64,000 nucleotides of DNA. It comes from Dermacentor variabilis (taxonomy: Eukaryota > Arthropoda > Arachnida > Ixodida > Ixodidae). This document shows positions 48,865 to 61,239 of the stretch, one piece after another. The position numbers and the translations under genes are program-made. The DNA is taken from positions 34,868,277 through 34,932,276 of the forward strand of contig NC_134569.1 in the NCBI RefSeq assembly GCF_050947875.1, in the 5' to 3' direction. How positions within the stretch are numbered: position 1 is the stretch's first letter; each line of letters opens with the position of its first letter. Under the pieces are notes generated by a model. That model made no database searches. It was not told the DNA's origin and worked only from the letters and a program-made list of their open reading frames with translations.

Positions 48865-49435
<571 letters not shown>

Positions 49436-49439
49436 TGCT

Positions 49440-51835
49440 TTCAAAACAGTTCCAACGAATTAATTTCGAGGAAAACATAAACACTGCAGACATAAAACAA
49501 GTCCTTTCTTGAAGTAGAATAATGCGAAGTAAAAACTAATAATAGCAGATCGAACTGGCGATGTAGGAAATCCTTCTGTTTGTATCACTGCGGGACATTT
49601 CACATTCAGGTGGTGAATTGCTGTTTCTTGATCAAAGCTTGAAAACGTTGCCACATCGTTCAATCAAGCCGAGAAGCTACTATTCCGGTTTCTTAGGTGG
49701 CAAAGTAGCTGAGGGAGGATAAAGGTTCTAATTCCCGAGGTGCAGCTGAGAGCGAAAAGAATTTCGCAAATGCCCTCTTTGTCAGTAAGCCTCACTGAAG
49801 TATACTTCAACACAAGTATGCAGACAAACTCTTCATGCGTCAGACGTACGTGAGGTCATCAAACGTTCTAGATTTCGCAGACGGGTTGTCTAGTTCTTGC
49901 TCGCTTTCTCGATAGCTCTCCGAACAACTTTCGTTCTTGAATAGCGCTACATCCTCCGAGGGAAAAAAGAAAAACTCTAGTATACTTAATGCATGTTGGT
50001 GTTAGGAAACATTACGGTGAATTGCTTTCCACAAGGGAATTTGCACAGGCATCCGTGCCCGGCAATGTTGTCTATAAAGCCGTAGAACGGTACATTGCTC
50101 AAGCATAACCGCATTCAACTGAGAGGACGCTTCCCGGGATTTTGGGATCTTAGTTGGTAGAGGAACGAAACAGAAATAAATTGTCGATTCATCGTACAAG
50201 CGGTATACATGTCATCGTTTCGTGCATTATCAAATAGATTTTCTTATTTTGACTGTGCGGGCACCGATGAAAGCTTGTCTGCAACGGCTCAAAGTTGATA
50301 AAAAGCTTCAGATAGTACGCGCCATACCTTCACTAATAAGCTCTCACTACGTCTTGCTCGGCTAGCTGGGTCTTACTTGCAGTGAAGCAATCGCATGCGA
50401 GACGACGTTAGATAAGAGCAGGACAAAAATTTCCCGATAATTTTCCTTACAGAATACGTCGCGTTCTTGAGGTGGAATTTTCTGCAATTTTCGACCTTTT
50501 ATTGGAGGCTGGGGCTTAAAGGGTAGGTACATTCTTTGATTTCCCACGTAGAAGCTACCGGACAATCTGAGGACGTCTGGTGCATGCGATGCCGTTTTAG
50601 CCTGCCACAGTGGGTCCGCACGCGTCTCCAGCATGACAGCCCTGTTGGAGCCACTGTACATTGCTTTTGCAGACCGCCTGTTCCAAGTGCCCTTCAACCA
50701 TGCACCATACTTATAATGCAGCAGTTGAAATGTGCTGGGATATATCCGTGGGATGGTGTGTTCCTCCAGGAGTAATGCGGCAAAAGCGTTTCTCTTTAAC
50801 TAAGTTAATTGACCTCCTCTTAATGAAAATTCGATGTAAAGAAGAGGTTTGTTTGTGCCATGGTCAACCAACTCTCCTATCTGCGTACCAGTAGAGACCA
50901 TAAATCGTCGCTTTGTATTTTTCAGGAGCTAATGTAATATCTTGGAGCATCCTGCAAAGGGCACTTAGAAAATACATAACTATCACGTTATACTCGACGT
51001 GTTTTTTTTACCTTTTACCAACCCTGGTTACCCTTCATATGATTTGTTGATCTTGTTAGGTCCGCATAACCTTTGCCAAATCATATCTGTGACCGACATG
51101 CAGGCTGTCCTAGGTCTACTAGGTAATATTTTCGTGAAGCTATATCGCATGTGCGTATTGCGTGCGTGTATGTGGGCGGCGCAAGAGTGGCCGCGAAAGA
51201 ACATATTTTTATTCGTTATATGTGTTTGTCTGCCTGACTGTTGCCTGCCGGTGTAGCACATTCCTTGTTTGTGCACCTAGTTTACATACATTGAAGAAAA
51301 ACTTGCACGACTGCTCAGTGGTTGAGACGTCCGGCACCCAAACGCACATTTTCTGAGGGGCATTAGCTTCATCCTAGGTGTTGGGCAATATTTTGTTAAT
51401 TTCTTTTCATATGGTTAAGCGGAAGCTGGCGATGAAGAGGTAACTTGACGGCGGCAGCCTAATGGAAAGAAAAGACGTGCAAAAGCGAACCTTGTTTCCA
51501 GCTCTTTAGTGGGGCCATAGCGATAAGATAACGTGGCACAGTCATATAAGGGCCATACAGAGTTATTTAATTTCCTTTTATTTGGGCAAAAAATGCAACG
51601 TTTGGCCGCGAGGCAAGGCGAAAGGAGGCGTAATGCTCCTAACTAAAGCATTTGCGTCGCTGGAGCTGCAGACGTTGTGGTTTAAAAAAAGATAAAAAGA
51701 CAAGTCACAGCTGTATGCGTACTTCTAGTGAATCGTTGCCAGATGACGTTACAGTGGGTTTTTACACGACTGGTAAATCTCGTTTTCAGGCCATCTAGGC
51801 TATACTAGACATTTAAGAAACTACGGGTCTGGACT
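49440..51835. other. Unassigned stretch
   Basis: No recognised gene or repeat. The ORFs at 50362-50697 (minus) and 50536-50775 (plus) overlap antiparallel and have no domain. Confidence 0.45.
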
Positions 51836-51842
51836 CTGCAAG

Positions 51843-51895
51843 CAAAGCACATAACAGGCTAGTCTATTCTGACTTGCCTGTTATGTGTTCTGCGT
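51843..51895. repeat. Short inverted repeat
   Basis: GCACATAACAGGC (51848-51860) and GCCTGTTATGTG (51877-51888) face each other across about 17 bp. The pairing extends weakly outwards (CAAAGC / TTCTGC). It is too short to class. It is not followed by the CCAACTAGCCC motif. Confidence 0.5.
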
Positions 51896-52025
51896 CTTCC
51901 GTCGGTCGTCATCGACACCCATTATACTCTTCTTTCTTACACTCTCGCCCTTGTTCCAGCGTAGAGTAACTGGCTAGGAAAATGTGTTTCAGGCCGACCT
52001 CTCTGCATTTCGTATTATGAAACTT

Positions 52026-52049
52026 ATCTCTCTCTCTCTCTCTCTCTCC
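52026..52049. repeat. Short (TC)n microsatellite
   Basis: About 12 TC units. Confidence 0.9.
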
Positions 52050-52059
52050 CTCAGCCATT

Positions 52060-53685
52060 CATTTCGGATCACTGACAGTAAAGTATGGTAAGCGTCGTTA
52101 GGTGAAGCCACAAGTGAGAAAAGCCGCCAGCGATCCTAGTCAGCAGAGAGAGAGACAGAGACTGTAGATTCGTTGTCTATGCATACCTTACGGCATATTC
52201 ACACTGAGCGACAACTTACGTTGGCGCCAATGGTGCCCACCAGCGCACGAACAGAGAAGTTCTGCTTCAAGTTTTGGCACAGTACGCCTGGACCTGTTCT
52301 ATACGACACTTGATGAAATATTTGCCAACTGTAGGGAAACAATGCGTCACCCCAAGAACAATACGCTTGTGGGTTCTTTCGGCGTTTGCCTCTGCTCTTG
52401 TTCTGCACGTGAACACAAACACAATCATAAAAGAAGCATTATAGCACAGGTCGCCGGCTTAAAACTTCAGCTACTCTGGTAACATATTTAGAGATGTCAA
52501 TTGCGATGTTATCCAGCATATGATAGTTCGCATCAGTGCCACGAAACTCACAGTGGGCACCCATAACAAAAATTAAGGAAATCATAACAAAAATCGCGTC
52601 TCTTTGGCTCTGCGACGAAGTTTGTTTGCAAAACAAAGCACAAGAATTAATGCTGACGCCTTATAGCCCTCGCTTTAAGGTGTGTGATGCGAAATAAATG
52701 CTAAGCAAAAGAAAACATGGCCGCTCATTTTCACCATCGCCATCGCTCGTTCTCGCTGCAAATGATGTCCTACTGGGCAAGAGTGTTGTAGCTGACGTAG
52801 CTGTTGTGCAGTGCGACAGCATGTGTGGCGAAGAAGATACTGACCAACATCTTGACCAACTACTGGGGAACACATTGGCTGGTGGTTAAGCAGCACGTTC
52901 GCGTGGTGAAAAGCCCTTCCGCGTGTTTCAGTACTTACCAATGCATAGCCTTGTGTATTTCTCTGGTTCGTACTAACAAGGATGAAACAGTCTTACTTCC
53001 AGCTTATCTGGCTTACTCTGCGACAGTGACCAGAACAGGAAACCTTGGAAAAAATTCTCAATTTCAGAGCCAGTGCCCGAGGGATACGCAAAAGGCAGCA
53101 TATTCAAAATGCGACATTGCACAAATTGTATGACACTGCTAGCCATGCGTGCGGTCCATAAACACAAATTCTGGGCCTTATTGTTTTGCATGCACATATA
53201 CTTTTTGGTTAATTCTGGTATCGCATGCCTCTCACATACGCTTGCTTCTATTTATTTTTTATTTTATTTTTATTTTTTATTTTTTCTGTTCGCCTTCGCT
53301 AAGAGTAGTTTCGTGCCCTTTCCTTATGGCTCGGCTCGACCCAGAGTGGCTGCGTGTCAATAAGCACGGCAAGACGTGACGTAATCAAATTTCCTCCTTA
53401 AAGTGGCCGCCGACTAGGCCTGGGTGGTTCCTTAATCAGGTTACGGGTGACAGAGACTGCTAGTTTGCGCCTGCATGAGCATCCCTTTCGACTTTCTTTG
53501 CTTTCTGTATATATTTACTTTTTTCCTTCACGGATTTCTCTCCGTTATGTGCGCCTTGATTCCGTTGCTTTCTTTCTTGGCGTCTGTTCTCGCTTCGATT
53601 TCTTGAAGGATGTCGGGGGTTTCCAAAGCGTTGCCCCGCCGTTTCTTCTGGCGGCAGAAGGCGGCGCCGAGCGTTTCCTTCTTTC
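52060..53685. other. Unassigned stretch
   Basis: No recognised gene. A T-rich run of TTTTA-type units lies at 53252-53287. ORFs at 52661-53133 on both strands show no domain. Confidence 0.45.
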
Positions 53686-53689
53686 CCAC

Positions 53690-53708
53690 TCTCTCTCTCT
53701 CTCTCTCT
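53690..53708. repeat. Short (CT)n microsatellite
   Basis: About nine CT units followed by CCCCC. Confidence 0.85.
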
Positions 53709-53719
53709 GCCCCCCAGTT

Positions 53720-54268
53720 TGCATTGGGTCTTTATGTTTCTTCGATAGCGCGAAGCCTGATTCACCTGCCGGTAACGGTGCATTCGCCTTGACAGCCTTC
53801 GGAACGAAAAGGAAACCCCCGTAATTGCTTAACTGTGCGGTTAGAGAAATGTCGTGTGTTCGTATTGGAAGAAGGAAGAAAGCACAGACCGGTTGCGCGA
53901 ACAAATGACGCTTAAGGGCGAGCGAGAAGATGAAGCTCTTTCATTTCGAAAACTAAAAAAATAAGACAATTCCTTTTGCTAAAAAAATTGCTGATGCTTC
54001 TGCGTCAGAGAAGGCAAAGAGGTAACTTACGTGCTGTCTAAACAAATATAACCGAACTGAGAATTCCTCCCTCTACTCCAGCCCATCACTTTGCTTCTAC
54101 CGAAAATAAAAAAGAATGTTCAATAAGTATAAAAGAGGAGACCAGACATACAGATAATAATGGATGCATTACTTAATGCGTTCTTGCAAACGCCATACTC
54201 CGTTCAGCTTCTTGTTCTTTTTCTTTCCTTATGTTTGTAACTTGAAGAATTGTTTTTAATATTTTTAC
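53720..54268. other. Unassigned stretch
   Basis: No feature recognised. Confidence 0.4.
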
Positions 54269-54286
54269 GGGGGGGGGGGGGGGGGG
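54269..54286 (+). repeat. Poly(G) run of 18
   Basis: An uninterrupted run of G bases after TTTTTAC and before CGGCGC. Runs of this length are prone to sequencing error, so the exact count is uncertain. Confidence 0.85.
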
Positions 54287-54486
54287 CGGCGCACATGGTT
54301 TATCTTTCTCCCAATTGCCATTTCGAATATCACATTTTCCAACATTCCGTGTATATCATTTATGAACGTGTTGTATTATTAAAAATTGGTTATTTCAAAA
54401 AAAATACTCATTTCCGCAAACTAAGCATCGTAATAGGCGTGGACGTCAGAAGTTTTGCTGTACTCGGCAGTACGAATCTTTAATTA

Positions 54487-54722
54487 AACCACCGTCGCTT
54501 CTTAGTGACCACGGTGTTATCCTTCTAAGCACGAGGTCGCAGCACACATCCCGGCCACGGCGGCTACATTTCGGTGGGGGCGAAGTCCAAAACTCACGTA
54601 TACCGTACATTGGGTAGATGTTACAGAAACGTAGGTGGTCAAAATTATTCTACGGCATGCATCTACTCGGTGCATCATAATCACATCGTGTGCGTGGAAC
54701 GTAAAACCCAAGAAGAAATTAA
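54487..54722 (+). mobile_element. Strongly decayed full-length Ruka-type SINE
   Basis: The order of blocks fits the complete copy on the plus strand: a head trace (CCACCGTCGCTTCTTAGTGA), GCACGAGGTCGC, CCCGGCCACGGCGGCTACAT, GGTGGGGGCGAAGT, TACGTAGGTGGTC-like body, CATAATCACAT and a GTAAAACCCA tail. Many substitutions make it older than the copies at 10942 and 39488. The flanks TTAATTA (left) and AATTAAT (right) could be a target duplication but are low-complexity. Confidence 0.75.
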
Positions 54723-55111
54723 TACACTTTCTTAAACCTACTTAATAAATTAATTTAGGGACCATGCTGTGAATGCAGAATTTAGGTCAGTCAGTATTCA
54801 AATCATACGTCATTTACTTGAAACGTGTGCCTTACACCACTTTCAAAGCATGGGGACTCAAAATGTGCCATAAATTTATTGCTTTTCATGTTATATCTCC
54901 CCATGCTGCGTTTTTCTTTTCGTAGGACACTAACAAGCTAATTAGAGTCGTAAAGCATTTCGATACAAATCTATACACGACATTGTCCTTTTGAAATAGC
55001 ACTGTCTGGGGCACTTGGACACAAGAAAGCCTCAGCACAGTTACAGCAAATTTGTTTTGGAGACTTTGATACAAAAAAAACTCGCGATATCATCCAACTT
55101 TGGCAAGGATT

Positions 55112-55151
55112 TACCACCACGGCGGCCGCCTTTTGATGGGGCTGAATGCAA
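55112..55151 (+). mobile_element. Small Ruka-type SINE fragment
   Basis: CCACGGCGGCCGCCTTTTGA then TGGGGCTGAATGCAAA matches the junction between head and body of the SINE. Both ends are missing. The trinucleotide repeat starts 25 bp later. Confidence 0.5.
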
Positions 55152-55174
55152 AGCCAAGTTTTCTTTTCTTTCTC

Positions 55175-55206
<32 letters not shown>

Positions 55207-55218
55207 TATTATTATTAT

Positions 55219-55273
<55 letters not shown>
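55175..55273. repeat. Compound trinucleotide repeat (CAT)n(TAT)n(TAG)n
   Basis: About ten CAT units, five TAT units and eighteen TAG units follow in register, each block one base different from the previous one. The His/Tyr, Ile/Ser and Leu/Met ORFs are artefacts. Confidence 0.97.
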
Positions 55274-55279
55274 TTAACG

Positions 55280-55935
55280 ATCTTTAGTTGCATAGTAAAG
55301 GAACATAGTCCGAATTTATTTCATGGCCCGCCAGTACAGCATCTGCCATAGCAACAGACAGCTTCTCTAAATCTTCCGCCCAGCATCATCTTTACGTCGA
55401 ATGGCGCTGGCTATGGCGACATATGCGATTGTCATATCTTCTGAAGGCTGCAGTGTCAATCGACAAGGTAAAAAGGAAAGAAAACATTTGAAAGTAATAT
55501 AGGTGTCCCGAAAATAAAACAAGGCAACGCCCCAAAGGGAAAAATCTGGACGTCCTTTGGTAGCCCAGTCCGCAAGCTCGATAAGAATGACGATGCCACC
55601 ATTCCTGTGCGACACCCCGGCATTCCTTGGCCAATGATGATCGACCCATAAAAGAGGATGCGTCGTTTCGATCAAGTAGCTCCATGACTGCTTTTTAGAA
55701 GCTGCCCTCTCATTTTCCTCTCTAGCACACAATTCTTAGCTCATCGGTTCCTATACGCTGCTCAATACATCGTGTTTTCTCCGCACGCAGCAATACAAGA
55801 CGACGCTCGCACGCCGCTGCAGCTCCGCTTACTGGTTGTTCCGCTTGTGTTAAACGACGAACAAGGTCGCACCCTCAAGCTCTGCACCATTTCGAGCGTA
55901 CGAAAACACCGTTTGTTGTGAAACTTGTCCCTGTT
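55280..55935. other. Unassigned stretch with open minus-strand frames
   Basis: A minus-strand frame (55367-55732) is open for 121 codons without a domain I recognise. It lies downstream of the exon-like segment at 55942-56137 on the same strand, so it could in principle be part of the same unit, but no acceptor was identified. Confidence 0.35.
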
Positions 55936-55941
55936 TTTCAC

Positions 55942-56137
55942 CCTGTAACGAGCTCTCTCCAGGATAGATGCGCGCCTCGTGCCTTCAACTCCGAAGCATT
56001 CGACCGTGAGACCCATTGGGTCGTCGGTTCGCAGCTTTGTGTCTGGTTTAAACTGAGACGGCAGCGTGGCCACGCTGCATTCCTGGGATCGTGAAACAAT
56101 GGCTCTGTAGCCGTCCTCGTCGGTGAGAAGGAAAAGG
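55942..56137 (-). CDS. Exon-like ORF, product unknown
   Basis: On the minus strand, a pyrimidine-rich acceptor (TTTCCTTCCTCTGCGGCAG) leads into an open frame reading LTDEDGYRAIVSRSQECSV, TLPSQFKPDTKLRTDDPMG and LTVECFGVEGTRRASILERA. It reaches a donor-like GGGTGAAA at about 55941. Codons tend to end in G or C, unlike the surrounding DNA. There is no transmembrane segment and no family I can name. The open frame continues past the donor to 55762 with lower quality. It could be an internal exon of a minus-strand gene or part of an unknown repeat. Confidence 0.35.
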
Positions 56138-56189
56138 CTGCCGCAGAGGAAGGAAACGCGAACGGAATTTTTTCAATAACAACCATCCT

Positions 56190-56890
56190 TGAGAGGTCGA
56201 CCTAGCCTGGGCGATGCGTGAAGACGACGCGATACGAGTGAAGCCCTATTGCTTTTCATCCTCTAACTTGTATATCTTATGCGCTTCGCCATATCCGCTG
56301 GTCACGAATGGCACTTAAGCCAGAAGACGAACTGGCGTTAAGAAAACGAAGAAGAAAATGCAGAGAGCACCGCATAACAGCGGAAAACAAGAAGCCAAAC
56401 GCGTTGGAATGGCAATTTGAAAGCAACAACGTTCCGCCCCGGGTGGCCGAACAAGTGTTCGGTCCAAATATATTCCGAACCGTGCTCGTGTTTCACTTCT
56501 GCAATAAACATTGCACAACAGTCTGCCTGGTCAGCCAACTAGCGTGAACTCACGGTCCATCTGTCCTCGCGAACGCCCGCTGCCTTGCGCTGTCCCCGTG
56601 CCTGTTTGTTCTGGTTTTGTTTTTCACTCGTTTGTTCACTTTCGTCCGTCTAAAGTTATCTTCGTCGGATTCTTCAGAAGCGCATTGTCCCGGATGCAAC
56701 TTGTTTCACTGTCTAACCCGGGTCGCCAAACCAGAAAGAGGCAGGTGCAATGAAATGCAAAGAAATAAAACGGGAGTAGGGAAGGGGGGTGGGGACTAAG
56801 GGCAATAAAAAAGGGAAGGAGTAAAATACTGGTGGAGCGGTCACCAAGCACGGCTAGAGAGTGCGTCAGTTGGGTCGATGCGGAGAAGGT
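56190..56890. other. Unassigned stretch
   Basis: The plus-strand frame 56308-56547 is Lys/Arg-rich at its start and has no domain. The part around 56490-56520 (CAATAAA) could be a poly(A) signal of an old retroelement, but no element body was recognised. Confidence 0.35.
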
Positions 56891-57120
56891 GAAATCGAAT
56901 TCCGGAAAATCGAAACGCTGCGCCAGTCGCTCTGTTCTGTCGCGGCTACGCCAAGCTGCGCTAGGCGCCGCCTCGCTGTAAGTTGGAGGCCGGGCGCTTC
57001 GGGGTGAGCGAGAGCAGGCGGACACGGGGTGAGAGCACCCGTAGGCGCCTTCGGAGCCAGAAATTTGCTCCTTCGGGCTCGAATTTTGAGCGCCGCGTTG
57101 CCACCGACTTGAAGTAGAGA
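56890..57120. promoter_or_regulatory. CpG-rich patch, possible promoter
   Basis: Dense in CpG and G+C (GCGCTAGGCGCCGCCTCGCT near 56958). A 176-codon minus-strand ORF (56636-57166) crosses it without a recognisable domain. There is no clear core promoter element. It might serve a minus-strand transcript running into 55942-56137, but this is conjecture. Confidence 0.25.
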
Positions 57121-57632
57121 TCACAAAGGCGACGAAGAAAAGAAAGCTCCCGCTCGTTCCCCTCACTCTACTTCCCCCTGTACTTCAAGAGACGTGAGTT
57201 TGGAACGGAAGAAAGTGAAAGTAAAGGGATCAAGAAATGAGTTTATCTGTATGCACTTCTATCAACGCGCGTTGGTCGAAGCCGATTTAAAATAGCCACT
57301 TGGAGCACCTCCTCTGCAGAGGCGAATCTAGCATTTGCGCCCATTTGACCGTAAGCGCTTCGCTGTCTAATCCGTTTGTTTGAATTTTTCTGTTACCTTC
57401 TTTGCCGGCGTTTCTAGGTGTGAAATCAAGATATGGACTGACGAAGAGAATATTTTGTCAGCTGAATCACGCACTCTCTCATGGAATGAGCTGAAGTGTC
57501 TTACTGCTTTTGTCTAAGCGCGCCCTTATTACTCATCCCAAGTTGCATCACCTAAGTCTGCAGTGCGAACATAAAGTGCCTGTTAAGCGCTTGTCGACAA
57601 ATCAAAAGTATCCTTACTTTCCTTCAAAGTTT

Positions 57633-57634
<2 letters not shown>

Positions 57635-57668
<34 letters not shown>
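57635..57668. repeat. (AT)n microsatellite
   Basis: About 17 AT units. Confidence 0.95.
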
Positions 57669-57669
<1 letters not shown>

Positions 57670-57851
57670 AACGCAATACAATTGGCCATGACTCTAGTGT
57701 CTTATTCAGAACGACCCAACTGTTCTATCTTCAGGTAAGACTCGACGATAGGCTTGAGAATAAATATATTAGGATTTTAACCACACGAACGCATTATTTT
57801 AATTTGCAACTAATAAGTTGTAACAACTGCATCTTGATCTAGGTATCGTGT

Positions 57852-57872
57852 TAATAAATAAATAAATAAATA
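57852..57872. repeat. Short (AAAT)n microsatellite
   Basis: About five AAAT units. Confidence 0.85.
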
Positions 57873-58247
57873 CGCAGCGTGTACGACTTCACATTCAAAG
57901 ATAAAGCTTCAGAATCACAAATGTAAGACGAAAGCATGAAAAACCGGGTGCGTGGGCCGTCGTAGGCATCGCCATTATGCGTTTGAATAGTGAACCACGT
58001 TTTTTTTCTTTGTTTTCTTTTTTAGTGAGCTGAGCATAGGCTAAAGCGGATGAAGGCGAAATCATGCGCGCATGCGAGACATTCAATAAATTACTTTGAC
58101 ATTCTCATTCGAATGCATCGTACACTTCCTATTACTTGCTTCGTCTTTACTGGTTCTCTTTTTTGGTCGCCTATACATCGCCACTGGTTCTGCGTGATTA
58201 ACAGTGCGTTAGAACGTTCCTGGGAAGTCTATGGAGATAATGAAGAT

Positions 58248-58302
58248 TAAAATTAAATTATGAGGTTTTACGTGCCAAAACCACAATTTGGTTATGAGAC
58301 AG
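58248..58302 (-). mobile_element. 3'-tail fragment of a Ruka-type SINE
   Basis: AATTATGAGGTTTTACGTGC then CAAAACCACAATTTGGTTATG matches the tail end of the SINE. The similarity stops abruptly at GAG, where a different segment (ACAGCGCAGGCAGAACAAGA) begins, as if another element had inserted or recombined there. Confidence 0.75.
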
Positions 58303-58480
58303 CGCAGGCAGAACAAGAAGGACACGGAAAGGGAAGTTAGACAAACGGATAGCGCCAACTTTCAACAACAGATTCATTTCCAGTTCTCGCAGGCGTGCGT
58401 ATAGTCCTCAAAACGTCATAAGACACGTGTACATCGCTCAGAAAATATGCACAAAACCAAAAAAACCATACATAGGAAAT
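58303..58480. mobile_element. Possible Penelope-like end joined to the SINE fragment
   Basis: ACAGCGCAGGCAGAACAAGA and, 40 bp on, ATAGCGCCAACTTTCAACAA share short blocks with fold-back 3 (AACAGCGCCAAC, AGAACAAG). The abrupt junction with a SINE tail suggests an insertion. No coding frame is present, so the family call is tentative. Confidence 0.3.
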
Positions 58481-60075
58481 TTTGTGGCCATACTGGTTAT
58501 TTAGAAGAGTGTCCGTTTAACGTGAACAGAGATATTGGAGCTTTTTTATTGATAAAGAAAGTGATAGTTTACTAGCGCATTCGGTTGAGTTTGAGTGCCA
58601 TAACGCCGGACGGTTGCCGGATTTTTCGTCCCCTGACCCATCCAACGTTTTCGCCTTGAACAGAGGAGTTGTTGTCGCGTCGTTTGCTGGCGACTTATTT
58701 CATTGTTTTCCGCAGTAATGATTCACATCAGTGATATTTAGAACCCATGGTTTATGCTTCTCAACTACGCTGCACGTGAATTAGCCAGTTTTGCAACCAT
58801 ACCTCAAACATTTTACGAAGCTGGTGCTTGAAAATAGTGATAATAGTGATAACGGACCTCTTTATTATTGAAAATGCACGAATCCATCAAATCGCCCCAC
58901 ATCAAATTTTCTGCAGAAAGAAACATTTGGCTCCTAAAACGGATTCGGTGTTGCTGCGCAGTGCCTAGTTAGATTGACCAAGCAAGAAAGCGTATAACAG
59001 GTAATTAGAGCAGCACATTTGAGGCGTTTCATTTGTGGGTATCTCTGCGCCAACGGCAAAAGTCGCCTTTGACAGAGACTGTGCATCATTACCTTATTTT
59101 CTGTCGCAAGGTTACTGTTGTCGTTCGCATAAATCAAAGTATCCGTCAATAAACAACGGTGCTTGGCGGCGGAATAAACTTATTTTTCTATTTCTGTCAC
59201 CCATTTTAGGAAATGATAAATTGATTCTCCATTGAGAGCGTCATAAATTACGTTCGCCGAAGCTCACAAATCCTCACTGCCTCCAATTGATCCTGCAGTA
59301 AATACTACTATGCGAATGACTAATGTGGTAATAAAGAAAAAAACAACACCGAATAGTGGCTGGCACTCTGCGACTACATTAACCTACTTTGCTCTCAAAT
59401 AACAAAGGAAAAAGAAAAAAAAGCGTATTTTCCCTTCAGCGTGCTTTGAGTCGGTCGTTTATCTGGTTCAGTATTGTGTACTTGTCAGCAAACAATCGAT
59501 GTTGGACGAAAGAAAAAAAACGCTTCTATTTTTGCACGTCTCCTCGGCAACTACGCTCGGTGGCATTCTTTTTATTAATTTGATGGCAGTCAGAAAAAAC
59601 ACTTGTACTGTGACACGCAAAAGTTCGAAGAACACCTAATTTCTTCTTCTCGTTCATCATATTCTCCTTCTTCTACTTCTTCTTTCTGGCTAGACCTTGA
59701 GTTGGTATGGAACTGATACAACCTCGAGCTGCGGCGTTCGGCCACTGTAGTGCGCTGACAGAACTCCACTTTTCATGGTTGAATCTTGTGATATTTATTT
59801 TTTTTTGTCATGGCGTAGTTCCTAAACACTCGCCCTCGAGAGCAATCACATGAGCCACTTTTTTTTCTGGGCACAACAAAGTCCTGATGACTCCTTTCTC
59901 CCAGGATTACCAGTGGTTACTTCACATTTGAAATTCCGCTGCCCTACAGCGAAGTGATAACAAAGCATTTTTACACCACTGTTTTCAACTATTTTTCGCT
60001 GATACTAGATATATGATTTCGTAAATCACCATTTCCACCGATGCACAAGCGCGCGCACGGAGAAATACACGTGCC
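58481..60075. other. Unassigned stretch
   Basis: Contains a 9-bp duplication (ATAGTGATA twice near 58837) and a degenerate CTT-rich run (59641-59690). No gene recognised. Confidence 0.45.
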
Positions 60076-60077
60076 TG

Positions 60078-60119
60078 CAGACAGACAGACAGACGGACGG
60101 ACGGACGGACGGACTGACA
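60078..60119. repeat. Compound tetranucleotide repeat (CAGA)n(CGGA)n
   Basis: Four ACAG-type units followed by six ACGG-type units and a degenerate end, then a short CAT repeat (60119-60134). Confidence 0.9.
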
Positions 60120-60241
60120 GCATCATCATCATCCAAAGTAAAGCTCAATGCTGTCGACACAAAAATACTTTCCCTCTATCATTTCCATAGTGCAAAAAAA
60201 GCGCGCTTTAAAGGCAAGAAAGGAATACCTGACTGGCTGTA

Positions 60242-60275
<34 letters not shown>
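60242..60275. repeat. (GCAC)n microsatellite
   Basis: About eight GCAC units. Confidence 0.95.
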
Positions 60276-60277
<2 letters not shown>

Positions 60278-60552
60278 GCACTCCCGCTTCTGGAACTGCG
60301 ATGTATGTTTGGACGGGCCATCCATGCTAGTGCGTTGAGCGCTCGTAGAACTATGATTAACGGTTGAAAATACATACAGCATCTAGGCTGTAGTGTAACA
60401 AATGTTAGATACCGACTGAACTCTCTGTTGTGGTATCCTTATTTCAATCATAACTATTGCTACATTTCCCTAATAACTTATAGTTTGTTCTTTTCATGCG
60501 TAAGCATTTCTGTGCTAACCCAACGAGAAAAGCCGTCCGTCCGTCATGCAAG

Positions 60553-60845
60553 GCAATCGCTTTCAAGATAGAGCCCGCAGCAGCAAGCGAATTCACCTTC
60601 GTGCTTCATCTCGTTTCAACGCAAACGAAGCGTCAAGACCACAGCGCTCACGGAGCTCTCAGCACACGCCGCACTCTGCCGTATTCGCAGATCGCTTTCA
60701 AGATAGGCGTCCGCGCGTCTCTCGTCAACGCGAAGTAAGCGGCGTGAACACAGCGTTCGAAGCTATCAGTACTCGGCACTCTCTGTCCGCATCGCAGATC
60801 GCTTTAGAGATACAGGTCCGCGAGTCCGTGCGATATGCAGCCGCC
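60553..60845 (+). repeat. Imperfect tandem repeat of about 107-136 bp, two and a half copies
   Basis: AATCGCTTTCAAGATAG starts at 60555, ATCGCTTTCAAGATAG at 60691 and ATCGCTTTAGAGATA at 60798. Copies also share ACACAGCG, AGCTCTCAGCAC / AGCTATCAGTAC and GCACTCT...CGCAGATCGCTTT. The second unit is about 29 bp shorter than the first. The array is CpG-rich and open in two plus-strand frames, but the unit length changes are not multiples of three and no protein family is evident, so I read it as a satellite-like repeat. Confidence 0.7.
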
Positions 60846-61144
60846 ACCGGAGTACGGTTGGTAATGGTTCGACGCGCATGAGTGGGGCGCTAAATGGCGA
60901 TGACGGCTCATAATGAACGGAACGTCATCAGCGTACTTGGCGGTTACCACCTGCAGTAGTTTGCTTGCTTCATCAATTCGCCTTGCACCGCCATCCGCAG
61001 CAGTTCTTGTCACCGCAGCGCTATCGTTGATATTGGTCGGATCAAGTTTCATAACGTTGATAATGAAATCAGGCTGCGTGCAGATGAGCAAGTGGCGCAA
61101 TGCTCACGCATACTTAGACAACTCCAAGAGGAGTTCCTGCGTGA

Positions 61145-61147
<3 letters not shown>

Positions 61148-61233
<86 letters not shown>
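61148..61233. repeat. (AT)n microsatellite
   Basis: About 43 AT units. Confidence 0.98.
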
Positions 61234-61235
<2 letters not shown>

Positions 61236-61239
61236 TAGC

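Larger units (their letters stand above)
57121..58245. other. Unassigned stretch apart from two microsatellites
   Basis: No gene or dispersed repeat recognised outside the listed AT and AAAT tracts. Confidence 0.4.

Noticed and set aside
56636..57166. 176-codon minus-strand ORF
   Set aside because: Crosses a CpG patch and then pyrimidine-rich DNA. No domain and no conserved start context.
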